Of a DNA stretch of 64,000 nt, positions 44,576 through 55,313 are shown piece by piece. The DNA lies in contig NC_066579.1 of NCBI RefSeq assembly GCF_024323335.1, positions 238,127,475 through 238,191,474 of the forward strand, written 5' to 3'. The number at the start of each line of letters is the position of its first letter. Position 1 is the stretch's first letter. This stretch comes from Lathyrus oleraceus (taxonomy: Eukaryota; Streptophyta; Magnoliopsida; Fabales; Fabaceae). A program made the position numbers and the translations under genes. Under the pieces are notes generated by a model that did no database searches, was not told the origin of the DNA, and was given only the letters and a program-made list of their open reading frames with translations.

Positions 44576-45027
44576 GACAAATTTTTGGCTAAAACACTTT
44601 GGTCTCACAATAGAGTCCATAGCAGCGGAAAACACACATCTAGCAGGAAATTAACCTAGCTAATACACTCAGAGTAGCAGCATACTCACACATATGGAAG
44701 TTAAATAAAACTTCACATAGCAGCACACATACAGAAGTTAAATAAGAACTTCTAATTGCAGCACACATACAGAAGTTAAATAAAAACTTCTAATTGCAGC
44801 ACACATAAACACACTCACACTCATAGAAGTGGAACATTAGCTGCAGCACAACCTCTGGATTAGAGGATCTTGTATATCTGTTTAACAAACCAATCTGTTG
44901 TCCTGGGGCATCACAGGTGTTACTCCCCCTTTTTGTCAAAAATGTTGCCAAAGCAACACTTTAAATTACAGACCAACATAACATCAACAGAATTACACAC
45001 ACAAATGACAGAATTACAGAAAATGAT
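44576..45027 (-). other. SIRE C2 3' untranslated region with short hairpin repeats
   Basis: No gene is present. Between 44690 and 44810 a phrase of about 38 bp is repeated about three times (GCAGCACACATACAG and then AGAAGTTAAATAAAAACTTCT-like sequence). Each unit contains a small inverted repeat, AGAAGTT/AACTTCT. A GACAAAAAGGGGGAG stretch (minus strand, near 44925-44945) resembles a second polypurine tract and is typical of SIRE 3' regions. Confidence 0.75.
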
Positions 45028-46857
45028 TTATTCATCTGACTTAGATTCAGCCTCATCATTAGTGTCATCATCAGAACTGTCCTCCTCCTCACCCTCTGAA
45101 CTTTGCCTTGCAGCTCCATCTGTAACCTCGGCAGCTTCACCAAGCACACCATCATCAGACCTCTCCAATTGGATAATCAGCTTTTCCAAAGTGACCTTCC
45201 TAGCCTCCAGCTCTTTGCAAGTCTCTCTGAGTACGGCAATAACAACAGCTTTATCTGGTTGGTTGCCAACACTGGATGTTTCTCCAGTTGTCATGACAAT
45301 GTCAGGGACATGCTTACCCAGGAACAGTTTGTAATTGAAGGCCAACGGACTCTCTCTTCTTTTCACAAAGTCATTGTCTGTCAAGATGTTTGGGAATTGA
45401 TTCAGCACAATGCCACATATGAGAGAAGGAAAGGCTATAGGTCCCTTCACACTGAAACTCCCAGCATGTTTTATGGTCTGATCAAAGATGTAGGTTCCAT
45501 AGTCAAACTTTGCCTTGGTTCCAACAGCATATATGAACTTTCCAAGCATCACAGACACAGTTGACTTGTGATTTGTGGGCACCCAGTTGGCAGCTCCAAC
45601 TTTGTGGAGCATAGCATACTTCACACTGAGTTGGCTGGCCACCAGCTTACCTTTAAGAGGCCACTTCGGGACTTGATTTGCAGTGATGACTTGACAGATT
45701 CTGTTGTCAGTCACTTCAAGCTCTGGTTGCACTACATCAACTCTTCCCAAATACAGATTGATTACTGAGGGAGAGAAGGTCACACACTTGCCTCACACAT
45801 AGACCTTTCTGAATTCTCTGAACTTCCCATCTGCACATTCCTCAGACACATTGACAATGAACTCCTTCACCAAAGTCTTATAGCACTTTGGGAGTTGAGT
45901 CACAGTTCTCATTAGCCCTGCCTCTTTAATAAGGTCCACAATCTCCTTACACTCCAGGGCATTCTGAGCCAGTTCCCTCTCCAAGGCCAGCCTCTTGTGA
46001 TAGACATACTTCCACCTGTTCACACTAGAGGCAAAATGGAATGACACATTGTCAATAGGTACCTCTGGAACACTAGCAGCCAGCTTGCTAGTGGTTGGCT
46101 TCTTCTTAGACAGAGATGTTGTGACATCACATGGGACATCTGAATCAGACTCCACCACAACAACCTTGGTCTTCATTTTCTTGGGCACCTCTTTACTCCA
46201 AGATTTTGCAGGTCCATGTCCTTTCCTTTTGAGGGAACTCTCTGTCACCTTTTGATTTGGAGAAGTTGTCACATCAACCTCCCTAGTTGGGGACCTCTGC
46301 ACCACAGTCTTTTTCTCCCTCCTAGTCCTAACCCTTTTTGCTATGCTAGGGACAACTGAGGTCAACAGTTCATTATCAGAGAACTCTTCCAGATTCACTG
46401 TGTCAGCCTTAGGGTTGTCACTGACATCTTGAGTGACGCCGACCTTCTCACCTCTCACATTGTCTAAGGGTTTTTCAATCTTTGAACCCTCATGAGCATC
46501 AGGTTGCTCAGCATCGTCAGAAACATTCTTTCTTAAGACGACTGCGTTTTCTTGACATGCAACATTATTAGGTATGATAGTGTTCAAGGGAACGGAAACC
46601 CCAGGAACATTCTGATTACCAGATAGTATCTTAGTGAAAATAATTGCAATGGCATTATGCACATACCTCGAGCCTTCCCTGGTTAGTTCTTCAAGAGCGA
46701 TTGCTGAGGAGAATCCGGAGACCGTTTCTTTCGGTCTTCTTGCATGAGAAGAAGTTGTAGCGTTGGCAGCAGAATCCTCCCGGTTAGGGTTGCAAGACTC
46801 AGTGCTGGGGGAATCGGACAGGGTCGTGTAGGAGGTTGAGTCGGATTGGTGCGACAT
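45028..46857 (-). pseudogene. SIRE env-like ORF (single in-frame TGA)
   Basis: The ATG at 46857 (MSHQSDS) opens a frame of about 609 codons, broken only by a TGA at 45793-45795 (codon 355), where Arg is expected (VYV-R-GKC). Residues 1-260 are low-complexity, Ser/Lys/Asp-rich, with basic clusters (RVRTRREKK, KKMKTK). From about 267 there is a folded-looking domain with FHFASSVNRWKYVYHKR, KTLVKEFIVNV, GKCVTFSPSVINLYLGR, LVASQLSVKYAMLHKV and GTYIFDQT. It resembles the plant transposon-associated domain of the Athila ORF at 1817-2727. The tail is acidic. It is called env-like by position. No clear signal peptide or membrane anchor is visible. Role unknown. Confidence 0.85.
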
Positions 46858-47073
46858 GATTACTATCTCAGGGGAGAGTTGAACAGTTTCTCTGGGAGAA
46901 GGTTTGCAAGACTGAAATTTGAAGCGATGGAATAGGAAACGCTTGTTGCACGAGTAATGTCTATTATTTGTTGACCACTCAGAGTGCACTATTAATTGTT
47001 TAATAAGTTGACTTACTAAACAGTAACTAACTGACATCATTAGTTGCTATAATTTCTCAGAAGCGCACATTCC

Positions 47074-49560
47074 CTATTTGCCCCTAATTTTGTCAAACTG
47101 AGTAGCATCCAATGTCATGACATTCTGAGTGACATTGTACTCAGTCTGCATCAGGTTCATCCATACCAGTGATGAACACCTGCTACTAGAAGCTAGGTAC
47201 TTAGCTTCTGTAGAGGACAATGATACACACATCTGTTTATCCCTTGCCACTGCACCGTTTGTATGATGACTAATAGGTGACAATGCCTCACAGCTTTCAA
47301 TCAGACGTTTTCCACAGTCTGTTCTTTTATCCATAGGCAGATTTGGGATTCCTCTAATTGCTCCCTTGGATATGATCTTCTTCATTCCTTTTAAATGAAG
47401 TTGTCCAAGTCTTCCATGTCCCAGCTTCACTTCCTGCTCTCCCTTGACTAAGGGGCACTTGGAGGAGTAGAGTGAGTCTTTAGATTCCCATAGATAACAG
47501 TTATCTTTGGATCTGGCTCCTCTCATCACTTCCTGATTGCAACCATTCAACACCACACATCCTCCCCTAGTGAATTTCACATTGAATCCTTGGTCACATA
47601 GTTGGCTTATGCTGATGAGATTAGCAGTTAGTTTTTTTACTAACAGCACATTACTCAGTTTTGGAACTTCAGGACAATCCAGCTTACCAACACCCTTGAC
47701 TTCTCCTTTAGCTCCATCACCAAATGTCACATACCTGGTGGCATGGGGTTGTAGATCCACCAATAGGTTGCTCATCCCAGTCATATGTCTTGAGCAGCCA
47801 CTATCAAAGTACCAGTCTTGTCTGGTAGATGCCCTTGGAGATGTGTGAGCTAGTTTAGCAACACATTGTTGATTCTCACTGGGGAGATTAAGCTTAGATG
47901 CCTGCTGCTTAGGTCTGACTTGAGGTGTCTGATTCGCAGCCCATTTTTGTTTCTTAATGGGGGCATTATGTTTAGAAGCCTTCTGCTTAGGTCTGACTTG
48001 AGTGGCCTGGTTAGGATAACCATGCAGCCTGTAGCAGAAGGGTTTTATGTGACCAAATCTACCACAGTAATGACATCTCCATCTCTGAGATTTCTTCTTC
48101 TGATGATTACTCATTCTGGTTCCCTGATGTTGAGACATCGGTTGTGACTTCTGCTTGAATTTCTGAACTTCAGCCTTTGATCTTTTGAGTTCAGTTGAAG
48201 ATTTCTTAGCAAAGCCTAAACCAGACATGGTTCCTGACTTCCGTCCTACCTTTAGAATCTCTTCCAAGGTGTCAGTTCCTTTATTCAACATTCTGATGGA
48301 TTTAGTCATTTGTTCTAGCTTAGATGTCAGCAAAGATATCTCACCATTCAGACCATCTATGACTTTCAGTTGCTTCTGTTTCTCAGCTTCCAGCTCTTTG
48401 ATGAGTTTCTTCTGCTTTTCTCCTTGGATACACACTTCTGCACTTTTAACACATAGTTCTTTATATGAAGCAGCAAGTTCATCCAAGGTAAGCTCATCTC
48501 CGCTTGAGTCATCATCTGAGGCACAGACACTGGTCAGAGCAGTGACATGTTTGGCAGATTCTCCTTCAGATTCACTCTCAGAGTCTCCTTCTGACCAGGT
48601 GACAGATAGCCCTTTCTTTTGCATCTTAAGAAAGGTAGGGCATTCAGCTTTAATATGACCATACCCTTCACATCCATGACACTGGATTCCCTTGCCTTGA
48701 GTGACCTTTTCTTCATATTTTGACTTTCTACTGATGTCATATGAAGAGTTCTTGACATTAGGTCTACCCTGTTGATCAACCTTCTTTATGAACTTGTTGA
48801 ACTGTCTTCCAAGCATGGCTATGGCTTCTGAAATGCTTTCATTTCCTCCAATGTTTCCTTCTTCTGAATTCTCTTCAGTATTTGATACAAAAGCTATGCT
48901 TTTGTTCTTCTTTTCAGCATCCTCACATAAGCCCATTTCAAAGGTTTGGAGAGAACCAATGAGCTCATCCACCTTCATACTGCAGATCTCCTGAGCCTCT
49001 TCTATAGCAGTGACCTTCATGGAAAATCTCTTAGGTAATGACCTGAGAATCTTTCTTACAAGTTTCTCTTCAGCCAATTTTTCACCTAAGCCACCAGAGG
49101 TGTTGGCAATTTCAAGAATATTCATGTGGAAGTCATGAATAGTCTCATCCTCTTTCATCCTCAGATTTTCAAACTTGGTGGTCAGCATCTGAAGTTTAGA
49201 CATCTTCACCTTGGATGTACCTTCATGAGTTATCTTGAGGGTATCCCAAACTTCCTTGGCCAGCTCACAGTGGTGCACCAGTCTGAAGATGTTCTTACTT
49301 ATTCCATTGAACAATGCATTCAAGGCCTTAGAATTTCCAAGGGCTAATGCCTCTTGCTCCTTGTCCCACTCTTCTTCAGGAATTTGTATACTGACTCCAT
49401 CGTTACCTGTCTTCGTTGGATGTTCCCATCCTTTGTTGACAGCTCTCCAGACTTTGCTATCTAGAGACCTTAAGAAGGCTATCATACGAGGCTTCCAGTC
49501 ATCATAGTTAGAACCATCCAGCATGGGTGGTCTATTTGAGTGTCCTACATCCTTGTCCAT
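47074..49560 (-). CDS. SIRE gag-protease-RNase H fusion ORF (integrase and RT deleted in frame)
   Basis: An uninterrupted 828-residue frame from ATG at 49560. Residues 1-230 are the copia gag domain (GSNYDDWKPRM, LHHCELAKEVWD-like VHHCELAKEVWDTL). Zinc knuckle 1, CHGCEGYGHIKAEC, is at about 294-307. A coiled-coil linker follows, then knuckle 2, CHYCGRFGHIKPFC, at about 496-509. The protease loop FDSGCSRHMTG is near 582 and the pre-integrase LGHGRLGQLH near 712. At about residue 746 the frame jumps to the RNase H region (SLSSTEAKYLAS) and then skips again to the pol C-terminus (LDATQFDKIRGK). Integrase, RT and the RNase H core are absent; full SIRE polyproteins are about twice as long. It could still make capsid-type protein. 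Confidence 0.88.
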   Translation of the reverse strand: MDKDVGHSNRPPMLDGSNYDDWKPRMIAFLRSLDSKVWRAVNKGWEHPTKTGNDGVSIQIPEEEWDKEQEALALGNSKALNALFNGISKNIFRLVHHCELAKEVWDTLKITHEGTSKVKMSKLQMLTTKFENLRMKEDETIHDFHMNILEIANTSGGLGEKLAEEKLVRKILRSLPKRFSMKVTAIEEAQEICSMKVDELIGSLQTFEMGLCEDAEKKNKSIAFVSNTEENSEEGNIGGNESISEAIAMLGRQFNKFIKKVDQQGRPNVKNSSYDISRKSKYEEKVTQGKGIQCHGCEGYGHIKAECPTFLKMQKKGLSVTWSEGDSESESEGESAKHVTALTSVCASDDDSSGDELTLDELAASYKELCVKSAEVCIQGEKQKKLIKELEAEKQKQLKVIDGLNGEISLLTSKLEQMTKSIRMLNKGTDTLEEILKVGRKSGTMSGLGFAKKSSTELKRSKAEVQKFKQKSQPMSQHQGTRMSNHQKKKSQRWRCHYCGRFGHIKPFCYRLHGYPNQATQVRPKQKASKHNAPIKKQKWAANQTPQVRPKQQASKLNLPSENQQCVAKLAHTSPRASTRQDWYFDSGCSRHMTGMSNLLVDLQPHATRYVTFGDGAKGEVKGVGKLDCPEVPKLSNVLLVKKLTANLISISQLCDQGFNVKFTRGGCVVLNGCNQEVMRGARSKDNCYLWESKDSLYSSKCPLVKGEQEVKLGHGRLGQLHLKGMKKIISKGAIRGIPNLPMDKRTDCGKRLIESCEALSPISHHTNGAVARDKQMCVSLSSTEAKYLASSSRCSSLVWMNLMQTEYNVTQNVMTLDATQFDKIRGK

Positions 49561-49616
49561 GGTACTAGAAAGTAACTTCCCTAGATCTCACCCAGAAATT
49601 AACAGGCAGGGTGCCT

Positions 49617-49628
49617 GCTCTGATGCCA
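49617..49628 (-). other. Primer binding site of SIRE C2 (tRNA-Met type)
   Basis: The minus strand reads TGGCATCAGAGC, one base from TGGTATCAGAGC, the copia site complementary to initiator tRNA-Met. It lies 2 nt after the LTR end at 49631 in element sense. Confidence 0.9.
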
Positions 49629-49630
49629 AT

Positions 49631-49820
49631 TGAAATTCTAGTTAACAGACTTTCGATGTCACACGGGTTGTTATGACATCCAATTCTGCGCAGACAAGAA
49701 TTATGCAGAACTTAAAAAGTAAGCGCAGTAAATAACACGAGGAATTGTATACCCAGTTCGGTCCAACATGGCCTATGTCTGGGGGCTACCAAGCCAGGGA
49801 GGAAATCCATTATTAGTAGT
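49631..49820 (-). repeat. SIRE C2 5' LTR, inner part (before solo LTR A)
   Basis: Matches 43076-43265 with about four differences. It ends in GTAGT (49816-49820), the left target duplication of solo LTR A. Confidence 0.93.
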
Positions 49821-50837
49821 TGTAGCGGTGTATTCGTCGCTATATGATTTATTGATTAAACCATAAGCAAAGCATACAAAGAAATCGAGTCGCCACCGCA
49901 CTTTTATTTATCCAAAGGATTGGCTAAAAAGCGAACAAAAGCCTAAGAAGTTTTACACATAGAAAACTAATGAAAAGATCAAAGAGTCTGGGTAAGGGGT
50001 AAATTACGCAATGGGAAGGTGTTAGGCACCCAAAACGTCCTAGGTACTCCTAGGGAGCCCTTTTCACACTTGTTGTATAAAAATGTTTATTTGTTTATGA
50101 CATATTGTGCAAACATGAATGGGAAGATGAGAAAAGAATGTACAATTTTATTATTTTTGTGTTTGAACGGATGAACCTGTTGCCTACGTACCTTTCCATG
50201 AGAAGGTAAAGGATCAAAACGCCGTAGTTCGGCTAAAAGATTTCGAAAATCGGTGGGTTCATTTTAAAACAAGAGCACTAAGGCTTTTCATTATCAACGG
50301 GAGAAAACTCAACCAAGACCAACAATCCACCATGCGAGGATAGCTTCAACATACTAGTGAGGGGTTAACCCTATAATAAGTATGGAAGACTTACAATCAA
50401 CTCACTAAGGATGTGGTGAGATTTACATCAACCACTATGAGAATTGAAACCTATGGCTAATGTATGAAAACATATCAACAATGGACAAAGCCATAAAACA
50501 ATTGAATGGGTGAAGTTAATTGATTATGAGTATTCACAAAAGGATGGTCAAAGTATGATTAGTATTCAATTCAGAAAGAAGTGTTATGAAAAGTGAAGTT
50601 CGAAAATCAAGGACTTAAGGTCCAAGTTTCTAATTTGAAAAGAGATGAGAATGTTTGCACAACATGTATTTACAAGTTTTAAAAGTCAACAAGTGAAAAG
50701 GGGTTTTGAGACAAAAAGGATGTGGATGAAGGAGTGTAAAACTTCCTAGAAGTTCACCTCTTGAAATCATATAGAAGATGATTCAAGTGTGTCCTTTGGA
50801 ATGAGGCAACAAAACAAGTAAGCACATAAAAAGCAAG

Positions 50838-51090
50838 GTGATACCGGATGCCATCAATGGACTTATACCAATCTCACAAACAAAGGCGGATACCGGATAC
50901 CAATCAATGGATTTTCACCAATCTCCTAAAACAAAACAATGATACCGGATGCCAATAAATGGACTTACTCCAATCTCACAAAGCAAAAGCGGATACCGGA
51001 TACCAATCAATGGATTTACACCAATCTCCTAAAACAAAACAATGATACCGGATGCCAATAAATGGACTTATTCCAACCTCCAAAGGATGA
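50838..51090 (-). repeat. Tandem repeats in solo LTR A
   Basis: About five units of 50-60 bp share GATACCGGATGCCAAT, AATGGACTTA and CCAATCTC phrases. Two alternating subtypes are visible (GGATGCC and GGATACC). A related phrase, GGAATGCCAATCGCTGG, occurs in the O3 LTR near 57180. Confidence 0.85.
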
Positions 51091-53379
51091 TCATAGGAAT
51101 ACAAATGCCAACAACATGGACTTACACTTGCATCCTCACATACAACAATCAAACAGAAGCACTAAGCAAAGAGGACATAAGTGGCCAATGAAATGGTCTT
51201 ACACTCAATCCCTTCCAAATCATAGGAACAATGGCCAATGAATGGACTTACAGTTGATTCCTCAATGGGCAAACTCAAACAAATCACACAGATATGAAAT
51301 GATGATCATGCAATAATGAACAATTAATGATGATACATGCACAAAGGCATGCAAGCAAACATGTACAGATGAACCAAGCAATCAATCAAACAAAGTCATT
51401 TAGCATACACTATATCCAAGCAATTAGGCTCAAGCAAGGGTTAGACTTTAAAGTCAACTGGAATGGGGTAAGTGGTGCTCTTAACCTTAACATTGAGAGT
51501 TAAGGTGAAGCAGAGGAAAGGATATGAGGGGTGTGCCTCATTAATCTTATCCCTGGTCAGGGAGAGCATTGAATATTAGAAGGTGTGGGAGTTCAGAAAG
51601 TTGGAACTCTCTCCACAAGTTAATGACTTTATAGATCTTGGGTTAAGATCCACAATGCTACAACATGTAATGTGAGCAAAGGGATGACACATAGAATAGT
51701 AGGAGATGGACTACACATCTCTTTTATCTACCAATTGCCTTATCAAAAGGACTTTTCCTGCTTGGGGACAAAGATAAACAATCACAAACATTGCCTCTTA
51801 AGGAGGACTTCAGACAGGTGCCTGGCCAAGTAACAAGCCAGGTCTTCCAGACTACATGAAGAAGAGATGTTATACCTCAATGCTTAAGCTATCAAGCAAA
51901 GCAAAAGCAAGTTCACAATGGAACTATAGCAACTAAGGTACCTGAAATCAATCCAATTCAATCAGTACTCAAGTCACAAAAGTCAAACAGATAAACCAAC
52001 AGTCAACAGACAATGTACAATCAAACAATCAAGGTTACATTGTGCAAAGCACAAGCTCAACTCAAATGAGCCAAAGCATCCTACAAAACAAGTCAATGTT
52101 AGTTCATAACAATCAAGCAAACCAACTCAAGCTATGCAAATTGATCTCCTTAAAGCCATATGCTTCTTAACCTGAAAACAAACTCAAACATGAGAAGCAA
52201 ACCCTTAGGCCAAGGCCTAGGGTCAAAGAAAGAGAAATGGACCAAAACAGAACATGAAAATTTACAAGAATCAAGATTAATCAAATAATAACATCATCCA
52301 ATTGGTCCCATATCAAAACTATGCACCAAATCCATTTCACAAACAAATCATGTCAAAGTGTGCAAGTGGGAATCGCATTGGAGCAAACAGAATGAACACA
52401 AGCATATCAAATCAACAATGGCTCAATAAATTCCAAAAAAAATCATGCATAAACGGAACATATCAAATGAGCAACATACCAAAAATCATGGCATTTGGAT
52501 AAGTGGAAGCATGTCAATCAAAATCAACAAGTCAAGTTATGCAAAAACAAGCTCAAACAAGGCCACAAATGGTGCATCAACTTAAGGCAATCCTAAAACA
52601 GAAATGACATAAGATAAATGATCCAAACCAAAACCACAATGATCTTCAACATGTTAAGAATCAATGTACAAAATTTCAAGTCCATATGATAATGCATGAG
52701 AATTTCACAAATCATGGAAGTTGAACACTCAACAAAAGTCCAATTATGACCAACCAGCAAAGAAAATCTCAAACAAATAGGAAATGGATCAAACAATTCT
52801 ACAAAAAATCATGCTCAAACCTAACATCCAGAAGCAACAACATGCAAGAATTCAGATCATTTGGCATATGTTTGGCATGGTAAATAAAATCAGAAAATTG
52901 GACAAGAAATGGTGTGACACACATTGTCACACCTTCATTAATCACATCATATCTCAACATCCAGAAATGCAAAAAATGCAAACCACATACCAAAATGACC
53001 AGAAATGAGTCTAGTTTATACATGTAAATTTTCAGCTTCATTGGATCAACCATCATGATTTCATAAAATAAATGGCAAGCAATGTGCAAGAAATGACATG
53101 CAAAAACAAACCCTAGGCAATTTTTTAATCCAACCGAGCACAAATTCTGGAAGAATACCCAAAAAAATAGTAGACATTACAAGGAACATTGCACAAAAAA
53201 TCTCATGTGAATTGGACCAATATTTTGAGAGTTATGAATTTTTTGATGTGGAAGAAAATTAAAAAATGTGAAAGGAAGCATATGAACATGATAAGCACAA
53301 ATGGAAAAAAAATGCAAAAGGCAACACATGAGATGCTGGAGCCAGGAGTCGAACACGCTCCGTTTTTGAATGTGGCGCT

Positions 53380-53410
53380 CACTTAATGAAACGCGCTGTT
53401 TCATTAAGTG
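53380..53410. repeat. Perfect hairpin in solo LTR A
   Basis: Arms CACTTAATGAAAC and GTTTCATTAAGTG (13 bp, no mismatch) flank the 5-nt loop GCGCT. TGTGGCGC flanks the hairpin on both sides as a direct repeat. Confidence 0.9.
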
Positions 53411-54162
53411 ATGTGGCGCGCTATGATTGGTGCATGGCACACAAACAACCAAAACTCATGCAACACGGCCAGGCAAGATCAAACGCGATCTGGAAATTAA
53501 AACCCTAGCGTTCATCCATTGTTCATCGTGTTCTTCATCACCAAGAACAAACATGCACAGAAAATCATGAAATGTATATCATTCGAATCCTCTCACATCA
53601 CACATCATCAATCCAACATTAATTCGACCTAATTCTACTCATGTCAAACAGATCGAGCACAAACAAGTTTCAATCATCAAACTTCAAATCATGATAACGA
53701 ACTCAATACTTAATGAAATCAAGAGATCCAAAGCTCAGCATACTCTATGATGTAAGATCTACAAGATGCATCCAACAATTTCAAGAATCATGGAGGTCGA
53801 AATCTAACCTTACTGAAGATGCAGGATTGAAATCGTGCTTCTCAAGTCCTAGCAAGGTGAAACAGATACTCTCCAATGATGAGGAAGATGAATGAATGAG
53901 GAATAACAGCTCAACAGTGCTCAATTTCGATGGAATCTCCAACTGCCATGGAAATGCACAAAGTTCAACAGCTGCGATTCTTCAAGAGTTCTTCATAATC
54001 TTGCTTCAACAGATCTTCAACTATGCCTGTAGAAGATGAATAAACCAAGAACAAAGCAAAAGCTACCAAGAAAATTGATGAAAAAGTTGAGAGAATTTTA
54101 GATGAAAAATTTTGGATCTGAGTTTGTGAAGTTGTTGTTGCTGAATTCTGTTAGAATTAAGG

Positions 54163-54169
54163 TTATATA
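54163..54169 (-). promoter_or_regulatory. TATA box of solo LTR A
   Basis: TATATAA on the minus strand, about 1.15 kb into the LTR. The identical box is at 60039-60045 in O3. Confidence 0.65.
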
Positions 54170-55313
54170 CCCTCTGCTAATCATGTCCTTAATCATCATT
54201 AGCCAAATGCAAGATGGATTAGTGAAATGAGCATGCTTATGAAAAAAATGGCAAAAATACCCTCATGCACACATGGCCAATGGAACAGTGCGAATTTCAC
54301 TTGAGACAAGTCTTAAAATCTGTTTTGAGGCAAATGGAATTGGTTTGGAATGAAAATAATGCACATTTTTCAAATTCACATTTTCCCACCAAAATTCAAA
54401 ATGAAATCAAGTGAAAAATGCACTTTTTTTTGATGAGTTTTAATGAAATGTGATGCATGATTATGATAGTGCACATCAAGAGAAAATTGCTCCAAAAAGA
54501 ACCACATGGATTGGCCGTTTGATGCAAAAGTTATGCCTTGTTGAAGTTCAAATTTCCTTGACAATGATTTGATCATAACTTGCCAACCACACATGAGAAA
54601 TGGATGTTCTTTGACTTTTTGGAAAGGTGAGAGCAAGATCTTCAACTTTCATGTTGGACAAGATTTGATTTGAAGCTTTATTGATGATGTAAAGTTGAGG
54701 AGAAGACCTTTCCATTTTTGGCAGTTTGAAATTACAGGTCACTTACTATTTTTGGAAACTTTTTGCCTGACCTCAAATCCTTCAATGATGATGTTTGACA
54801 TGTTATATGAGACTTGTATGGACATGAATGAGGCCTCTCTAACCATCTCCCACCTTCAAATCCATGATTGTATGTATAGTTGACTTATGTTGACTTTTCT
54901 AGGGTTTCAGCTGACCTAGCTGTGATCAGATGAAATCCAAGCCTCTACCACTTGAGATCTTGATTCAAAATGATGTCATGGTTCATATGAACTCTTGATG
55001 AATGATCATGGTGCCCAAATTCTTCAGAATGGCCACCATCTATGGCTCAATGACTGCCTTTGACTGGCTTGACCTAATGTTGCTTCATCTGCAAGTAACA
55101 AGGTTAGATGACAATATTTTTGTACTTTTGGGTTAGTAAACAAATGAAAAGCAATGATATACAAATGCAAAACATGCTTGGTGATCAAGAACCACTCTCA
55201 AGAGACAACCCACCCACAGGGAAGAAGGCAAAGGTGCACAATGATCCTTGAGGCAATGATATGATATGATATGATGCCATGAGGGATCTTAGGGACAAAA
55301 TTGGGGTCTTACA

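Larger units (their letters stand above)
49821..55313 (-). mobile_element. Ogre-type solo LTR A with target site duplication
   Basis: A 5493-bp LTR on the minus strand, starting TGTAAGACCCC at 55313 and ending CCGCTACA at 49821. Perfect GTAGT duplications flank it (49816-49820 and 55314-55318), and the SIRE LTR continues without loss on both sides. Key parts are a TATA box (54163-54169), tandem units near 50838-51090, a 13-bp-arm hairpin (53380-53410) and TGGCGACTCG at 49886-49895. Its first 1.8 kb (55313-53511) is almost identical to 61188-59387 in O3. No gene is present. Twin short frames (e.g. 53713-53895) only reflect that duplication. Confidence 0.95.

Noticed and set aside
45028..46857. 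True retroviral envelope gene in SIRE
   Set aside because: No signal peptide, membrane anchor or furin-like site is evident. The folded part resembles a plant transposon-associated domain. The name env-like is kept only for position.
50838..51090. CRISPR-like array of short repeats with spacers
   Set aside because: Units are contiguous, diverged tandem repeats inside a plant LTR, with no constant repeat plus unique spacer pattern and no cas genes. The same applies to 57640-57958.
53713..53895. Identical small frames at 53713, 54376 and 54695 and again at 59589, 60272 and 60570
   Set aside because: They lie in the 1.8-kb U3/R segment shared by solo LTR A and O3. Identity follows from recent common origin.
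55252..55276. ATGAT/TATGA microsatellite as a functional element (also 61128-61152)
   Set aside because: It is a simple repeat in the Ogre U3 with no other signal, identical in both copies because the region is shared.
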